NCBI GenBank assembly: GCA_036278455.1
Contig: DASULB010000051.1
Location: 1-7,261, forward strand
Length of the DNA stretch: 7,261 nt
DNA from: FW021-bin31 sp036278455
Lineage (GTDB): Bacteria; Bacteroidota; Bacteroidia; Chitinophagales; Chitinophagaceae
Direction: 5' to 3'
Position numbers and translations under genes: made by a program. Below the pieces are notes generated by a model. The model did not search any database. It was not told where the DNA came from and saw only the letters and a list, made by a program, of their open reading frames with translations. The first letter of the stretch is position 1; the number at the start of each line of letters is the position of its first letter. Shown one piece after another: positions 6,284 to 7,261 of this stretch.

Positions 6284-6305
6284 GATAAAAATAAAATTTT
6301 TTATC
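6284..6305. other. AT-rich inverted repeat between folC and the helicase gene
   Basis: GATAAAAA (6284-6291) and TTTTTATC (6298-6305) are perfect complements, giving an 8-bp stem with a 6-nt loop. With one G-C pair the RNA stem would be weak, but it ends in a T-rich tract and overlaps the presumed -33 region of the helicase promoter. It could help end folC transcription in either strand context or be part of an AT-rich upstream promoter element. I see no stronger folC terminator in 6206-6283. Confidence 0.25.
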
Positions 6306-6329
6306 ATATAAATATAAATCCTATCTTTG
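6297..6329 (+). promoter_or_regulatory. Candidate promoter of the DEAD-box helicase gene
   Basis: TATCTTTG (6322-6329) is an exact TAnnTTTG match, preceded at a 19-bp spacing by a T-run (6297-6302) in the -33 position and embedded in strongly AT-rich sequence. Transcription should start near 6335, giving a 5' leader of about 135-140 nt before the ATG at 6473. This is the best-looking promoter in the window. Confidence 0.6.
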
Positions 6330-6384
6330 CAGCCGATTATAAACCGATCTTTGTTGAGACGAGTTTCCCGGCTTCACTTTCCGC

Positions 6385-6460
6385 AATCAATTCCCGATGT
6401 GTTGATTTTCTGAAATGGTTGTGAAATTCTACTCTTTTAGGTTCAGTAAAACAACCATTT
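6385..6460 (+). promoter_or_regulatory. Structured 5' leader of the helicase gene (two inverted repeats)
   Basis: AATCAA (6385-6390) pairs with TTGATT (6402-6407) around an 11-nt loop. AAATGGTTGT (6413-6422) pairs perfectly over 10 bp with ACAACCATTT (6451-6460) around a 28-nt loop. The second stem ends 12 nt before the start codon, so it could influence ribosome access. RNA helicase genes are sometimes controlled through structured leaders that the helicase itself unwinds, so autoregulation is plausible but inferred. It matches no riboswitch family that I recognise. Confidence 0.4.
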
Positions 6461-6472
6461 ATCAGAACAATT

Positions 6473-7261
6473 ATGACAAAATTTGAAACCTTAGGGCTCA
6501 GTAAGCCCATATTAAAGGCTATTGAAGAAATAGGCTTTGAAACACCTACTCCGGTACAATCCCAGGTAATTCCCCATCTGCTGACCGACGCCACCGATCT
6601 GGTAGCACTCTCCCAGACGGGTACCGGAAAAACAGCCGCCTTCGGGCTGCCGCTGCTGTCGCTTCTGGATTTTAATTCCAGAAACACCCAATCGCTTATT
6701 CTGTGTCCAACCCGTGAATTATGCATTCAGATCACCCGGGATCTGCAGAGTTACGCCAAATATATTCCCGAAGTAAACATCGTGGCCATATATGGCGGTG
6801 CGGGTATTCGCGGTCAGATTATGGACATCCAGAAAGGCGCCCAGATCATTGTGGGTACACCGGGCAGAATGATCGATATGATCAACCGCAGAAAGGTCAG
6901 GCTTGCTACGGTTAACTATGTGGTCCTGGATGAGGCGGATGAAATGCTGAACATGGGCTTTAAAGAAGACCTGGATACCATTTTATCGGAGACCCCCGAG
7001 GATAAGAACACCTGGCTTTTTTCGGCTACCATGCCTGACGAAGTACTGCGCATTTCCAAGAACTACATGAGCGATCCACTGGAGATCACGGTAGGATCAA
7101 AGAACGCCGGTAATGAAAACATCGAACATGTTTATTTCCCTGTACGCAATCATGAAAAATATGCTGCCCTGAAGCGCATCGCTGATTATCACCAGGAAAT
7201 CTACGCGATCGTGTTCTGCCGTACCAAGATAGAGACCCAGCAGGTCGCTGACCGCCTGGTA
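6473..7261 (+). CDS. DEAD-box ATP-dependent RNA helicase (N-terminal part)
   Basis: The first 263 residues are visible and the gene continues past the right edge. Domain 1 is complete: a Q-motif with the upstream aromatic Phe4 and GFETPTPVQ (21-29), motif I SQTGTGKT (47-54), Ia PTREL (79-83), GG (108-109), Ib TPGR (129-132), II DEAD (153-156) and III SAT (184-186). Domain 2 begins with motif IV IVFCRTK (246-252); motifs V and VI and any C-terminal RNA-binding domain are off the window. By family knowledge it unwinds short RNA duplexes using ATP, in ribosome assembly, RNA decay or cold adaptation. Without the C-terminus it cannot be assigned to the DeaD/CsdA, RhlE or another subgroup, so no symbol is given. 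It starts 267 bp after folC and appears to have its own promoter and a long leader. The ATG at 6473 gives the canonical N-terminus MTKFETLGLS. Confidence 0.95.
   Translation, partial: MTKFETLGLSKPILKAIEEIGFETPTPVQSQVIPHLLTDATDLVALSQTGTGKTAAFGLPLLSLLDFNSRNTQSLILCPTRELCIQITRDLQSYAKYIPEVNIVAIYGGAGIRGQIMDIQKGAQIIVGTPGRMIDMINRRKVRLATVNYVVLDEADEMLNMGFKEDLDTILSETPEDKNTWLFSATMPDEVLRISKNYMSDPLEITVGSKNAGNENIEHVYFPVRNHEKYAALKRIADYHQEIYAIVFCRTKIETQQVADRLV

Noticed and set aside
6236..6424. 62-codon plus-strand frame ahead of the helicase gene
   Set aside because: It runs through the predicted promoter and upstream of the likely transcription start, has no ribosome-binding signal and no family resemblance.
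6337..6726. 129-codon minus-strand frame across the helicase leader and start
   Set aside because: It overlaps the well-supported helicase N-terminus and promoter leader, and its product has no recognisable motif.
1..7261. CRISPR array, tRNA/rRNA genes, insertion sequences or phage genes
   Set aside because: I saw no regularly spaced repeats, no tRNA-like cloverleaf, no transposase or integrase motifs, and no frameshifted or truncated genes other than those cut by the window edges.
1..7261. A novel defence or biosynthetic system joining the patatin, FolC, helicase and signalling genes
   Set aside because: The genes are well-known families with separate predicted promoters and no overlapping or translationally coupled starts between the large genes; nothing ties them into one system.

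Overview
The window looks like chromosome from a Bacteroidota bacterium, most likely a Chitinophagaceae-type soil or plant-associated organism (lineage is inference). The evidence is a SusC-type TonB-dependent receptor with an STN domain and a long pre-signal extension, a FecR anti-sigma factor ending in a DUF4974-like domain, a matching ECF sigma factor, start sites without a clear Shine-Dalgarno sequence, and several matches to the Bacteroidota -7 promoter element TAnnTTTG.

Minus strand, 3369 down to 1: an ECF sigma factor (2797-3369), a FecR-family membrane anti-sigma factor (1621-2691) and the N-terminal 487 residues of a SusC/RagA-like outer-membrane transporter (1463 to the left edge, where it is cut). 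This is a standard trans-envelope cell-surface signalling unit. Substrate binding by the receptor is relayed through its periplasmic STN domain to FecR, which controls release of the sigma factor. The substrate cannot be named, because the SusD partner and any enzymes would lie beyond the left edge. An 8-bp perfect hairpin sits between fecR and the receptor gene.

Positions 3370-3801: a 432-bp divergent intergenic region with no convincing gene. It holds a candidate sigma-gene promoter, a 14-bp perfect palindrome, a bulged hairpin, and two near-identical dyad-symmetric 10-mers 31 bp apart upstream of the plus-strand gene.

Plus strand, 3802 to the right edge: a cytoplasmic patatin-like phospholipase (3802-4758), folC encoding the bifunctional dihydrofolate/folylpolyglutamate synthase (4895-6205), and the N-terminal 263 residues of a DEAD-box RNA helicase (6473 onward, cut by the window end). 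folC and the helicase gene each have a perfect TAnnTTTG element upstream. The folC element is so close to the ATG that the mRNA would be nearly leaderless, whereas the helicase gene would have a leader of about 135-140 nt containing a 10-bp perfect inverted repeat.

All six proteins belong to well-known families. I found no evidence of a new multi-gene system, mobile element, CRISPR array or RNA gene. The points worth a second look are the regulatory sequences between genes.
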